Below are positions 50,467-60,773 of a stretch of 64,000 nt of DNA, one piece after another. Each line of letters begins with the position of its first letter. The first letter of the stretch is position 1. This DNA comes from Euryodendron excelsum. Taxonomy: Eukaryota; Streptophyta; Magnoliopsida; Ericales; Pentaphylacaceae. Below the pieces are notes generated by a model. The model saw nothing but the letters and a program-made list of their open reading frames with translations, made no database searches and was not told the DNA's origin. The translations under genes were made by a program, and so were the position numbers. The stretch lies in NCBI GenBank assembly GCA_033060915.1, contig CM065387.1, positions 30,059,001 to 30,123,000 of the forward strand, read 5' to 3'.

Positions 50467-50665
50467 TACCCGGCGAGAGTAAGCGTCGTTGTCTGTGACC
50501 TTTTTTTGGTAGCACCAAAATTCGTGTTAAATTATAATCTAAATTGAGTATCACAGGGTAAGAGTTTGTTTTATTATTTATTTATTTTTCTATTTGTTTG
50601 CGGCGAGCGTATGGAAACCAAGCTGGCGCGGCAAGGCTTAAATGAAACAAGCGATGAGAACCTTC

Positions 50666-50785
50666 AGGTGCGATCATACCAGCCCTCATGCACCGGATCC
50701 CGTCAGAACTCCGTAGTTAAGTGTGCTTGGATGAGAGTAGTACTAGGATGCGTGACCCCCTGGCAGGTCCTTGTGTTACACCGCT
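50666..50785 (+). rRNA. 5S: 5S rRNA gene C43
   Basis: AGGTGCG, GCCCTCATG, CCCGTCAG, CTTGGATGAG, GGATGCGTG, GGCAGGTCC, GTTACACCGCT. Confidence 0.83.
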
Positions 50786-51019
50786 ACCTTTTTTTGGTAG
50801 CGTTCTGGGCGGCAACAGTTAACGCCATTGTCCGCTGCTTTTTTTTTTTTTTTGCTGCAACGAAATTCGTGTTAGATTGTAATCCAAGAGGAGTATGACA
50901 GGGAATGAGTTTGTTTTGTTATTTATTGATTTATTTATTTTTCTATTTGTTTGCGGCGAGCGTAAGGAAACTAAGCTGGAGTGGCGAGGCTTAAAAAAGA
51001 AAAGCGATGAGAACTTTTC

Positions 51020-51139
51020 GGGTGCGATCATACCTGCACTAATGCGCCGGATCGCATCAGAACTCCGTAGTTAAGTGTGCTTGGGTGGGAGTAGTACTAG
51101 GATGTGTGACCCCATGGGAAGTCTTCGTGTTGCGCCCCT
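51020..51139 (+). rRNA. 5S: 5S rRNA gene C44
   Basis: CCTGCACTAATGCGCCGGATCGC, GGGTGGGAG, GGATGTGTGACCCCATGG, GCGCCCCT. Confidence 0.84.
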
Positions 51140-51366
51140 ACCTTTTTTTGGCTGTGTTCTGCACTGCGGGAGTTAGCGCCGTTCTCGGCGGCTCTTTTTG
51201 GTGACAACGAAATTCTTGTTAGATTATTATGCAAATTGAGTATCACAGGGAGAGAGTTTGTTTAATTATTTAATTGTTAATTTATTTCTGTATTTGTTCG
51301 TGGTGAGCGTAAGGAGACCAAGCTAGTGTGGCGAGGCTTAAAAGAAAAAAGTGATGAGAGCTTTTC

Positions 51367-51486
51367 GGGTGCGATCATAGCAGTACTCATGCACCGGAAA
51401 CCATCATAACTCCGCAGTTAAGTGTGCCTGGGCGAGAGTAGTGCTAGGATGGGTGAACCCCGGGGAAGTCCTCGTGTTGCACCCCT
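51367..51486 (+). rRNA. 5S: 5S rRNA gene C45
   Basis: CATAGCAGTACTCATG, CCGGAAACCATCATAAC, GTGCCTGGG, AGTGCTAGG, GTGAACCCCGGGG. Confidence 0.82.
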
Positions 51487-51715
51487 ATCATTTTTAGGTA
51501 GCATTCTACGTGGGGAGTATAAGCACCGTTCTCCGCGGCCTTTTTTGGGCATCAACGAAATTCGTGTTAGATTATAATCTAAATTGAGTATCACAAGGAA
51601 ATAGTTTGTTTTATTATTTATTTATTTATTTATTTTTCTACTTGTTCGTGGCAAGCGTAAGGAAACCAAGCTAGCGTGACGGGGCTTAAAAGAAAAAAAG
51701 CGATGAGAACCTTTC

Positions 51716-51835
51716 GAGTGCAATCATACAAACACTAATGCACTGGATCCCATCAGAACTCAGCAGCTAAGTGTGCTTGTGCTAGAGTAGTACTAGGATG
51801 GGTGAGCCCCTGGGAAATTCTCGTATTGCACCCCT
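51716..51835 (+). rRNA. 5S: 5S rRNA gene C46
   Basis: GAGTGCAATCATACAAAC, CAGCAGCTAAG, CTTGTGCTAGAG, GTGAGCCCC, GAAATTCTCGTATTGC. Confidence 0.82.
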
Positions 51836-52064
51836 ACCTTTTTTTGGCAGTGTATTGAGTGGTGAGAGTTAGCGCCGTTCTCCGCGGCCTTTTTTTTGGC
51901 AGCAACAAAATTCGTGTTAAATTATAATCTAAATTGAGTATCACTGGGAAAGAGTTTGTTTTATTATTTATTTAATTATTTATTTTTTTATTTGTTCGCC
52001 GTGAGCATAAGAAAATCGAGCTAACGCGGCGAGACTTTAATGAAAAAAGCAATGAGAACCTTTC

Positions 52065-52184
52065 GAGTGCTATCATACTAGCACTAATGCATCGGATCCT
52101 GAAGAAACTCCGCAGTTAAGTGTGCTTGGGCGAGAGTAGTACTAGGATGGGTGACCCCCAAGGAAGTCCTCGTGTTACACCCCT
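52065..52184 (+). rRNA. 5S: 5S rRNA gene C47
   Basis: GAGTGCTATC, GCATCGGATCCTGAAGAAAC, CCCAAGG, GTTACACC; A box and first half of the C box consensus. Confidence 0.84.
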
Positions 52185-52416
52185 ACCTTTTTTGGGCAGC
52201 GTTCTTTGCGGCGACATTTAGCGCCGCTCTCCGTGGCCTTTTTTTGGCATCAACGAAATTTGTGTTAGATTATAATCTAAATGGATTATCACAGGGAATG
52301 AGTTTGTTTTATTATTTATTTATTTATTTATTTATTTTTCTATTTGTTCGCAGTGAGCATACGGAATCCAAGCTTGCACGGTGAGGCTTAAAAGAAAAAA
52401 GCAATGAGAACCTTTT

Positions 52417-52536
52417 GTGTGCAATCATGCCAGCACTAACGCACCGGATCCCGTCAGAACTCTGCAGTTAAGTGTGCTTGGGCGAGAGTAGTACTAAGAT
52501 GGGTGAACCCCTAGGAAGTCCACGTGTTACTCCCCT
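52417..52536 (+). rRNA. 5S: 5S rRNA gene C48
   Basis: GTGTGCAATCATGCC, CCCGTCAG, CTAAGATGGGTGAACCCCTAGG, CCACGTGTTACTCCCCT. Confidence 0.83.
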
Positions 52537-52752
52537 TCCATTTTTTGGCAGCATTCTTCGCGTCGAGAGTTAGCGTTGTTCTCTGTAGCCTTTTTTTGGC
52601 AGCAACGAAATTCGTGTTAGATTATAATCTAAATTGAGTGTCACAGGGAAATAATTTGTTTTATTATTTATTTTTCAATTTGTTCGCGGCGAGTGTAAAG
52701 AAACCAAGCTGGCGCGGCGAGACTTAAATGAAAAAAGGGAAGAGAAACCTTC

Positions 52753-52871
52753 GGGGCGATCATACCAGCACAAATGCACTGGAGCCCGTCAGAACTCCAC
52801 AATTAACTGTGCTTGGGCGAGAGTAGTACTAGGATGGGTGACCCCTTCGGAAGTCCTCATGTTACACTCCA
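52753..52871 (+). rRNA. 5S: 5S rRNA gene C49, 1-nt deletion
   Basis: GGGGCGATC lacks T4; CACAAATGCACTGGAGCCCGTC; CACAATTAACTGTGC; CCTTCGG; end ACACTCCA. Confidence 0.81.
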
Positions 52872-53087
52872 ACCTTTTTTTGGCAGCGTTCTGCGCGGCG
52901 ACATTTAGTGCCGTTCTCCGCGGTCTTTTTTTGGCAGCAACGAAACTTGTGTTAGTTTATAATATAAATGTAGTATCACTGGGAAAGAGTTTGTTTTATT
53001 ATTTATTTTTCTATTTGTTCGCGGCGGGCAAAAGGAAACAAAACTGGCGCAGCAAGGCTTAAAAGAAAAAATCGATGGGAACCATTC

Positions 53088-53207
53088 GGGTGCGATTATA
53101 CCAACACTAATGCACCGGATCCCATCTGGTCTCTGCAGGTAAGTGTGCTTGGGCGAGAGTAGTACTTGGATGGGTAAACCCCTGCGAAGTCCCTATGTTG
53201 CGCCCCT
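53088..53207 (+). rRNA. 5S: 5S rRNA gene C50
   Basis: GCGATTATACC, CATCTGGTCTCTGCAGGTAAG, TTGGATGGGTAAACCCCTGCG, GCGCCCCT. Confidence 0.82.
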
Positions 53208-53428
53208 AACTTTTTTTGGGTGCGTTTTGCGTGGCGAGAGTTAGCGCCGTTCTCCGTGGCCTTTTTTGGGCAGCAACGGAATTCGTGTTAGATTAGTATC
53301 AAAATTGAGTTTCACAAGCGAATACTTTGTTTTATTATTTATTTATTTATTTATTTGTTCGTGACGAGCGTAAGGAAACCAAGCAGGCGCGGTGATGCTT
53401 AAAGGAAAAAAAGTGATGAGAACCTTTC

Positions 53429-53548
53429 GGGTGCGATCACACCAGCACTAATGCACTGGATCCCATCAGAATAGTGCAGTAAAGTGTGCATTGGCGAGAG
53501 TAGTACTAGGATGGGTGACCCCCTGGGAAGTCCTCGTATTGCACCACT
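53429..53548 (+). rRNA. 5S: 5S rRNA gene C51
   Basis: GATCACACC, AATAGTGCAGTAAAG, GTGCATTGGCGAG, GTATTGCACCACT. Its spacer lacks part of GCGGCGAGAG and holds a (TTTA)n tract near 53650-53690. Confidence 0.83.
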
Positions 53549-53759
53549 ACCTTTTTTTGGCTGCGTTCTCTGTTCTCCTCGGCCTTTTTTTGGCAGCAAT
53601 GAAATTCCTCTTAAATCTATAATCTAAATTGAGTATCGTAGGGAAAAATTTTATTTATTTATTTATTTATTTATTTATTTTTCTATTTGTTCGCGGCGAG
53701 CGTAAGGAAACCAAGCTGGCACGGCGAGGCTTAAAAGAAAAAAGCGTTGAGAAACTTTA

Positions 53760-53879
53760 GGGGGCGATCATACCAGCACCAATGCACCGTATCCCATCGG
53801 GACTCCACAGCTAAGTTTGCTTGGGCGAGAGTAGTACTAGGATGGGTGACCCCCTAGGTAGTCCTCGTGTTGCACCCCT
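53760..53879 (+). rRNA. 5S: 5S rRNA gene C52
   Basis: GGGGGCG, GCACCAATGCACCGTATCC, CATCGGGACTCCACAGCTAAGTTTGC; C box nearly consensus. Confidence 0.83.
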
Positions 53880-54292
53880 ACCTTTTTTTGGCAACGTTCT
53901 GCGCGACAAGAGTTAGCGCCGTTCTCCGCGGTCTTTTTTTGGCGGCAACGAAATTCGTGTAAGATTATAATCTAAATTGAGTATCACAGGGAAAGAGTTT
54001 TTTGTATTGTTTATTTTTTTATCTTTCTATTTGTTCGCGGCGAGCATAAGGAAACCAAGCTGGCGCGGCGAGACTTAAAAGAAAAAAGCGATGAGAAGTG
54101 TTAGCGCTGTTCTCCGCGGTCTTTTTAGCAGCAAAAATTTGTGTTAGTTCATGATCTAAATTGAGAATCATAGGGAAAGAGTTTATTTTATTATTTATTT
54201 ATTTATTTATTTTTCTATTTGTTCGCAGTGATCAGAAGGAAACTAAGCTAGCACGGTGAGGCTAAAGAGAAAAAAAGCGATGAGAACCTTTT
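53880..54292 (+). other. Double spacer with 5S gene deleted
   Basis: At about 54097 GATGAGAA is joined directly to GTGTTAGCGCTG, so an entire gene, its terminator and the next spacer start are missing. 533 bp separate C52 and C53. Confidence 0.86.
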
Positions 54293-54412
54293 GGGTGCGA
54301 TCATACCAGCACTAATGCACTGGATTTCATCAGAACTTCGAAGTTAAGTTTTCTTGGGCGAGAGTAGTGCTAGGATGGGTGACACCCAGGGAGCTCCTCG
54401 TGTTGCATCCCT
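54293..54412 (+). rRNA. 5S: 5S rRNA gene C53
   Basis: GGATTTCATC, CGAAGTTAAGTTTTCTTGGG breaks the A box, AGTGCTAGG, GACACCCAGGGAGCTCC, GCATCCCT. Confidence 0.81.
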
Positions 54413-54629
54413 ACCTTGTTTGGGCCGCATTCTGCGCGTGAGAGTTAGCGCCGTTCTCCGTGACCTTTTTTGACAGCAACGTAATTTGTGTTTGATTATA
54501 ATCTAAATTGAGTATCACAGGGAAAAAATTTGTTTTATTATTTATTTATTTGTCTATTTGTTCGCGGCGATTGTAAGAAAACCAAGCTGGTGTGGCGAGG
54601 CATAAAAGAAAAAGCGATGAGAACCTTTT

Positions 54630-54740
54630 GGGTGCGATCATACTAGCACTAAAGCACCGGATCCCATCAGAAATGCGTTGTTAAGTGTGCTTGGGCGAGA
54701 GTAGTACTATGATGGGTGACACCCTGGGAAGACCTCATGT
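54630..54740 (+). pseudogene. 5S: 5S rRNA gene C54, 3' end and terminator deleted
   Basis: Ends at CCTCATGT, then ACTAAGATGC joins the spacer at GTTCTCCGCAGCC. The last nine nucleotides, the T-run and about 20 bp of spacer are lost. Confidence 0.87.
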
Positions 54741-54933
54741 ACTAAGATGCGTTCTCCGCAGCCTTTTTTTGGCAGCCACGAAATTTGTGTTAGATTATAA
54801 TCTAAATTGAGTATCACAGGAAAAGAGTTGGTTTTATTATTCATTTGTTTATTTTTCTATTTGTTCGCGGTGAGCGTAAGGAAAGTAAGCTGGCGCGGCG
54901 AGGCTTCAAATAGAAAAGCGATGAGAACTTTTT

Positions 54934-55053
54934 GGGTGCGATCATACCCGCACAAATGTACCGGATCCCATCTGAACTCCATAGTTAAGTGTGCTTGGGT
55001 GAGGATAGTAATAGGATGGATAACCCTTTGGGAAGTCCTTCTCTTGCACCCTT
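54934..55053 (+). rRNA. 5S: 5S rRNA gene C55
   Basis: CCCGCACAAATGTACC, CATCTGAACTCCATAG, GAGGATAGTAATAGGATGGATAACCC, CTTCTCTTGC. Confidence 0.81.
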
Positions 55054-55272
55054 ACCCTTTTTTTGGAGGGTTCTGCGCGGCGTGAGTTGGGGCTGTTCTC
55101 TGCGGCCTTTTTTTGGCAGTAACGAAATTCATGTTAGATTATAATCTAAATTGAGTATCATAGGAGAAGAATTTTTTTATTATTTATTTATTTTTCTATT
55201 TTTTCGCGGTGAGCTTTAGGAAACCAAGCTGGCGTGCTGAGGTTTAAAAGAAAAAAGCGATGAGAACCTTTC

Positions 55273-55390
55273 GGGTGCAATCATATCAGTACTAATGCAC
55301 CGGATCCCATCAGAACTCTATAGTTAAGTGTGCTTGGGCGAGAGTAGTACTAGGATGTGTGACCCTCCGGGAAGTCCTCGTGCTGCACCC
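55273..55390 (+). rRNA. 5S: 5S rRNA gene C56, shortened 3' end
   Basis: 118 nt: GTGCTGCACCC is followed by ACATTTT, lacking the final CT. GCAATCATATCAGTAC; GGATGTGTGACCCTCCGG. Same form as C58. Confidence 0.83.
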
Positions 55391-55615
55391 ACATTTTTTT
55401 AGCGACGTTCTGCGTGGCGTGATTTAGTGTCGTTCTCCGCGGCGTTTTTTTGACAGCAACGAAATTTGTGTTAGATTATATTCTAAATTGAGTATCACAG
55501 GAGAAGTGTTTGTTTTATTATTTATTTATTTATTTTTCTATTTGTTCGCGGCGAGCGGAAGGAAACCAAGCTGGTGCGGCGAGCCTTAAAAGAAAAAAAG
55601 CGATGAGAACCGTTC

Positions 55616-55735
55616 GGGTGCAATCATACCAGCACTAATGCGCCGGATTTGATCAGAACTTCACAGTTATGTGTGTTGGGACGAGAGTAGTACTAGGATG
55701 GGTCAACCCCTGGGATGTCCTCGTGTTGTACCCCT
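55616..55735 (+). rRNA. 5S: 5S rRNA gene C57
   Basis: GCGCCGGATTTGATC, AGTTATGTGTGTTGGG in the A box, GGGTCAACCCC, GGATGTCC. Related to C59. Confidence 0.81.
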
Positions 55736-55955
55736 ACCTTTTTTTGGCAACATTCTACGCGGGGCGAGTTAGGGCCGTTCTCCGCGGCCTTTTTTTAGCA
55801 GCAACGAAATTCATGTAAGATTATAATCTAAATTGAGTATCACAGGAAAAGAATTTTTTTTATTATTTATTTATTTTTCTATTTGTTCACGGTGAGCGTT
55901 AGGAAACCAAGGTGGCGCGCTGAGGTTTAAAAGAAAAAAGCGATGAGAACCTTTC

Positions 55956-56073
55956 GGGTGCAATCATATCAGTACTAATGCACCGGATTTCATCAGAACT
56001 CTGTAGTTAAGTGTGCTTGGGCGAGAGTAGTACTAGGATGTGTGACCCTCCGGGAAGTCCTCGTGCTGCACCC
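55956..56073 (+). rRNA. 5S: 5S rRNA gene C58, shortened 3' end
   Basis: Twin of C56, 683 bp away; differs by GGATTTCATC and CTGTAG. Confidence 0.83.
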
Positions 56074-56295
56074 ACATTTTTTTGGTGACATTCTGCGCGG
56101 CGTGATTTAGTGCCGTTCTCCGCGACCTTTTTTTGACAGCAACGAAATTTGTGTTAGATTATATTCTAAATTGAGTATCACAAGAAAAGTGTTTTGTTTT
56201 ATTATTTATTTATTTTTCTATTTGTTCGCGCCAAGCGGAAGGAAACCAAGCTGGCGCGGCGAGCCTTAAAAGAAAAAAAGCGATTAGAACTGTTC

Positions 56296-56415
56296 GGGTG
56301 CGATCATACCAGCAGTAATGCATCGGATTCGATCAAAACTTCTCAGTTATGTGTGTTGGGGCGAGAGTAGTACTAGGATGGGTCAACCCCTGGGACGTCC
56401 TTGTGTTGCACCCCG
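56296..56415 (+). rRNA. 5S: 5S rRNA gene C59
   Basis: GCAGTAATGCATCGGATTCGATC, AGTTATGTGTGTTGGGG, GGGTCAACCCC, GGACGTCC; twin of C57. Confidence 0.81.
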
Positions 56416-56643
56416 ACCTTTTTTTGGCAACATTCTGCACGGGGCGAGTTAGGGGCGTTCTCCGCGGCCTTTTTTTAGTAGCAATGAAATTCATGTTAGA
56501 TTACAATCTAAATTGAGTATCAGAAGGAAAGAGTTTGTTTTATGATTTATTTATTTATTTATTTTTGTATTTGTTCGCGGTGAGCGTAAGGAAACCAAGC
56601 TGCCGCGACGAGTATTAAAAGAAAAAAGCATTGAGAACTTTTC

Positions 56644-56763
56644 GGGTGCGATCATACCAGCACTAATGCATAGGATCCCATCAGAACTCCGCAGTTAAGT
56701 GTGCTTCGGCGTGAGTAGTACTAGGATCGGTGACCCCCTGGGAAGTCTCTGTGTTGCATCCCT
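56644..56763 (+). rRNA. 5S: 5S rRNA gene C60
   Basis: GCATAGG, GTGCTTCGGCGTGAG, GGATCGGTG, GTCTCTGTG. First unit of a 693-bp dimer repeated at C62. Confidence 0.84.
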
Positions 56764-56988
56764 ACATTTTTTTGGGTACGTTCCATGCGGCAAGAGTTAG
56801 AGCCGTTCTCCGCGCCCTTTTTTTGGCCGCAACGAAATTCGTGTTAGATTATAAACTAAATTGAATATCACAAGAAAATATTTTTGTTTTATTATTTATT
56901 TATTTATTTTTATATTTGTTCGCTGCGAACGTTAGGAAACAAATCTAGCGCGGCGAGGCTTAAAAGAAAAAAGCGATGGGAACCTTTT

Positions 56989-57108
56989 AGGTGCGATCAT
57001 AACAGCACTAGTGCACCGAATCTCGTCAAAACTCCGCAGTTAAGTGTGCTTGGGTGAGAGTAGTACTAGGATGGGTGACCCCCTAGGAAGTCCTCGTGTT
57101 ACACCCCT
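56989..57108 (+). rRNA. 5S: 5S rRNA gene C61
   Basis: AGGTGCG, CATAACAGCACTAGTG, CCGAATCTCGTCAAAAC, CCCTAGG, GTTACACC; A box intact. Twin of C63. Confidence 0.84.
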
Positions 57109-57336
57109 ACCTTTTTTTGGCAGCATTTTGCGCGGCGATAGTTAGCGTCATTCTTAGCGGCGTTTTTTTGGTAACAATGAAATTCGTGTTTGATTATAAT
57201 CTTAATTGAGTATCCCAGGGAATGAGTTCGTTTTATCATTTATTTATTTATTTATTTATTTATTTGTTCACGGCGAGCGTAAGGAAACCAAGCTGTCGCG
57301 ACGAGTATTAAAAGAAAAAAGCATTGAGAACTTTTC

Positions 57337-57456
57337 GGGTACGATCATACCAGCACTAATGCATAGGATCCCATCAGAACTCCGCAGTTAAGTGTGCTTC
57401 GGCGTGAGTAGTACTAGGATCGGTGACCCCCTGGGAAGTCTCTGTGTTGCATCCCT
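57337..57456 (+). rRNA. 5S: 5S rRNA gene C62
   Basis: As C60 apart from GGGTACG; its whole spacer matches the C60 spacer closely, so duplication is recent. Confidence 0.84.
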
Positions 57457-57681
57457 ACATTTTTTTGGGTACGTTCTACGCGGCAAGAGTTAGAGCCGTT
57501 CTCCGCGCCCTTTTTTTGGCCGCAACGAAATTCGTGTTAGATTATAAACTAAATTGAATATCACAAGAAAATATTTTTGTTTTATTATTTATTTATTTAT
57601 TTTTATATTTGTTCGCTGCGAACGTTAGGAAACAAATCTAGCGCGGCGAGGCTTAAAAGAAAAAAGCGATGGGAACCTTTT

Positions 57682-57801
57682 AGGTGCGATCATAACAGCA
57701 CTAGTGCACCGAATCTCGTCAGAACTCTGCAGTTAAGTGTGCTTGGGCGAGAGTAGTACTAGGATGGGTGACCCCCTAGGAAGTCCTCGTGTTACACCCC
57801 T
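57682..57801 (+). rRNA. 5S: 5S rRNA gene C63
   Basis: As C61 apart from CGTCAGAACTCTG and GGGCGAG. Confidence 0.84.
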
Positions 57802-58029
57802 ACCTTTTTTTGGCAGCATTTTGCGCGGCGATAGTTAGCGTCGTTCTTAGCGGCGTTTTTTTGGTAACAACGAAATTCGTGTTTGATTATAATCTTAATT
57901 GAGTATCCCAGGAATTGAGTTCGTTTTATCGTTTATTTATTTATTTATTTGTTTGTTTGTTCACGGCGAGCGTAAGGAAACCAAGCTGTCTCGACGAGAC
58001 TTAAAAGAAAAAAGTGATGAGAACCTTTC

Positions 58030-58149
58030 GGGTGCGATCATACCAACACTAATGCACCGGATCCCATCATAACTCCGCTGTGAAGTGTGCTTGGGTGAGA
58101 GTAGTACCAGGATGGCTAACCCCCTGGGAAGTCCACTTGTGACACCCCT
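58030..58149 (+). rRNA. 5S: 5S rRNA gene C64
   Basis: CATCATAACTCCGCTGTGAAG, TACCAGGATGGCTAACC, CCACTTGTGACACC. C65 shares the unusual GTGACA end. Confidence 0.82.
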
Positions 58150-58369
58150 ACCTTTTTTTGGCAGCGTTCTGCGCGACGAGGGTTAGCGTTGTTCTCCCCA
58201 GCCCTTTTTTGGCAGCAACGAAATTTGTGTTAGATTATAATCTAAATTGAGTATCACAGGGAAAGTGTTTGTTTTATTATTTATTTATTTTTCTATTTGT
58301 TCATGGTGAGCGTAAGGAAACTAAGCTGGCGTGGCGACGCATAAAAGAAAAAAGTGATGAGAATTTTTC

Positions 58370-58489
58370 GAGGGCAATCATACCAGCACTAATGCACCGG
58401 ATCCCATCAGAACTCCGCAGTGAAGTGTGCTTAGGCAAGAGTAGTACTAGGATGGCTGATCCCCTAGGAAGTCCACGTGTGACAACCCT
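58370..58489 (+). rRNA. 5S: 5S rRNA gene C65
   Basis: GAGGGCAATC, CAGTGAAG, CTTAGGCAAGAG, GGATGGCTGATCCCCTAGG, GTGTGACAACCCT. Confidence 0.81.
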
Positions 58490-58710
58490 ACGTTTTTTTT
58501 GGCAGCATTCTGCACGGTGAGAGTTAGCGCTGTTCTCCCCGGCTTTTTTTTGGCAGCAACGAAATTCGTGTTAGATTATAATCTAAATTGAGTATCACAA
58601 GGAAAGTGTTTGTTTTATTATTTATTTATTTTTCTATTTATTCGCGAGGAGCGTAGGGAAACCAAGCTGGCACAATGAGGCTTAAAAGGAAAAAGCGATG
58701 AGAACCTTTC

Positions 58711-58830
58711 GGGTGCGATCATACCAGCACTAATGCAACGGATCCCATTAGAACTGCGCAGTTAAGTGTGCTTGGGCGAGAGTAGCACTTCGATGAGTGA
58801 CACCCTGGGAAGACCTTTTGTTGCATCCCT
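58711..58830 (+). rRNA. 5S: 5S rRNA gene C66
   Basis: GCAACGG, CCATTAGAACTGC, TAGCACTTCGATGAGTGACACCC (C box damaged), AGACCTTTTG, GCATCCCT. Confidence 0.82.
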
Positions 58831-59050
58831 ACCATTTTTTGGATGCGTTCTGCGCGGCGAGAATTAGCGCCTTTCTCCGCGGCCTTTTTTTTGCAGCAAT
58901 TAAATTCGTGTTAGATTATATTCTAAATTGAGTATCACAGGAAAAGTGTTTGTCTTATTATTCATTTATTTTTCTATTTGTTCATGGCGAGCATAGGGAA
59001 ACCAAGCTGGCACAGCGAGGCTTAAAAGAAAAAAGTGATGGGAACCTTTC

Positions 59051-59151
59051 GGGTGTGGGCATACCAGCACTAACGCACCGGATCCCGTTAGAACTCTGCA
59101 ATTAAGTGTGCTTATGGGTGACCCCTTTGGAAGTCCTCGTGTCACACCCCT
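59051..59151 (+). pseudogene. 5S: 5S rRNA gene C67, 19-nt internal deletion
   Basis: 101 nt. GTGTGCTT is joined to ATGGGTGACC, removing the intermediate element and the start of the C box (about 64-82). GGGTGTGGGC start and GTGTCACACC end. Confidence 0.87.
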
Positions 59152-59366
59152 ACCTTTTTTTGGCAGCGTTCTGGGCACTGCGCGTTAGCGACGTTCTCCC
59201 CGGCTTTTTTTGGCAGCAACAAAATTCGGGTTAAATTATAATCTAAATTGAGTAATACAAGGAAAGAGCTTGTTTTATTATTTATTTTTCTATTTGTTCA
59301 CGGCGAGCGTAAGGAAACCAAGCTAGCGCGGCGAGGCTTAAAAGAAAAAAGCGATGAGAAACTTTC

Positions 59367-59486
59367 GAGTGGGTTCATACCAGCACTAATGCACCGTATC
59401 CCATCAGATCTCTACAGTGAAGTGTGCTTTGGCGAGAGTGGTACTAGGATGAGTGACCCCCTTGGAAGTCCTTGTGTAGCACCCCT
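59367..59486 (+). rRNA. 5S: 5S rRNA gene C68
   Basis: GAGTGGGTTC, CCGTATCC, GATCTCTACAGTGAAG, GCTTTGGCGAGAGTGG, GGATGAGTG, GTGTAGC. Confidence 0.81.
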
Positions 59487-59674
59487 ACCTTTTTTTGGGT
59501 GCGTTCTGCGTGTCTAGAGCTCGCGCCGTTCTCTATGGCCTTTTTTTGACAGCAACGAAATACGTGTTGGATTATAATACAAATTAAGTATCACAGGGAA
59601 AGAGTGTGTTTTATAATTTATTTATTTATTTTTTCTATTTATTCGCGGCGAGTGTAAGAAAACCAGGCTGGCGC

Positions 59675-59740
59675 GTGTGCTTGGGAGAGAGTAGTACTAG
59701 GATGGGTGACCCCTTTGGGAAGTCCTCGTGTTGCACCCTT
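59675..59740 (+). pseudogene. 5S: 5S rRNA gene C69, first 55 nt deleted
   Basis: Spacer GGCTGGCGC is joined directly to GTGTGCTTGGGAGAGAG, so the upstream element and nucleotides 1-55 are absent. Remaining 3' part has CCCCTTTGGG and a CACCCTT end. Confidence 0.87.
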
Positions 59741-59956
59741 ACCTTTTTTGGAAAACTGCACGACGAGAGTTGGCACCGTTTTTCGTGGCCTTTTTTTGGT
59801 AGCAACAAAATTCGTGTTTGATTATAATCTAAATTGTGTATCACAGGAAAAGTGTTTGTTTTATTATTTATTTATTTATTTATTTATTCGTGGTGAGCGT
59901 AAGGAAACCAAGCTGGCGCGGTGAGACTTAAAAGAAAAAAGCGATAAGAACCTTTC

Positions 59957-60076
59957 GGGTGTGATCATACCAGCACAAATGCACTGAATCCCATCAAAAC
60001 TCTGCAGTTAAGTGTGCTTGTGCGAGAGTAGTACTAGGATGGGTGACCCCCTGGGATGTCCTCGTGTTGCATCCCT
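59957..60076 (+). rRNA. 5S: 5S rRNA gene C70
   Basis: GTGTGATC, CACAAATGCACTGAATCC, CTTGTGCGAG, GGGATGTCC, GCATCCCT; C box consensus. Confidence 0.84.
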
Positions 60077-60308
60077 AGCTTTTTTTTGGTTGCCTTCTGC
60101 GCGCAAGTGTTAGCGTCGTTCTCTACGGCCTTTTTTTGGCAACAACGAAATTCGTATTCAATTATTATCGAAATTGAGTATCACAGGGAAAGAGTTTGTT
60201 TTATTATTTATTTATTTATTTATTTGCGTTTCTATTTGTTCGCGGCAAGCATAAGGAAACGAAGTTGGCGCGGCGAGGCGTGAAAGAAAAAAGCAATGAG
60301 AACCTTTC

Positions 60309-60428
60309 AGGTGCGATCATACCAACACTAATGCACCGGATCCCATCAGAACTCCGTAGGTAAATGTGTTTGGCCGAGAGTAGTACTAGGATGGGTGACC
60401 CCTTGGGAAATCCCTGTGTTGCACCCCT
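60309..60428 (+). rRNA. 5S: 5S rRNA gene C71
   Basis: AGGTGCG, CGTAGGTAAATGTGTTTGGCCGAG breaks the A box; CCTTGGGAAATCCCTG. Confidence 0.82.
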
Positions 60429-60653
60429 ACCTTTTTTTGGCTGCGTTCTGTGCAGTGAGAGTTAGCGCCGTTTTTCACGGCCTCTTTTTTTGTATTAACA
60501 AAATTCGTGTTAGGTGATAATCTAAATTGGGTATCACTGGGAAAGTGTTTGTTTTATTATTTATTTATTTATTTTTCTTTTTGATCGCGGCGAGCATAAG
60601 GAAAAAAATTTGGCGCGGCAAGGCTTAAAAGAAAAAAGCACTGAAAACCTTTC

Positions 60654-60773
60654 GTGTGCTATCAAACCAACACTAATGCACCGGATCCTATTAGAACTCC
60701 GTAGTTAAGTGTGCTTAGGCGAGAGTAGTGCAAGGATGGGTGGCCCCCTCGAAACTCCTCGGGTTACACCCCT
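60654..60773 (+). rRNA. 5S: 5S rRNA gene C72
   Basis: GTGTGCTATCAAACC, GATCCTATTAG, CTTAGGCGAG, AGTGCAAGG, GGTGGCCCCCTCGAAACTCC, GGGTTAC. Last 5S gene before LTR 3; terminator run is weak (ATTTTTATTTTA). Confidence 0.81.

Larger units (their letters stand above)
55273..56643 (+). repeat. Dimer repeat of about 683 bp in array C
   Basis: C56-C57 and C58-C59 match in rare variants: shortened 3' end in C56/C58, AGTTATGTGTGTTGGG in C57/C59. Confidence 0.86.
56600..57960 (+). repeat. Dimer repeat of 693 bp in array C
   Basis: C60-C61 and C62-C63 with their spacers are nearly identical, in strong contrast to about 15 percent divergence between other neighbours. The youngest duplication visible in the degenerate part. 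Confidence 0.9.
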
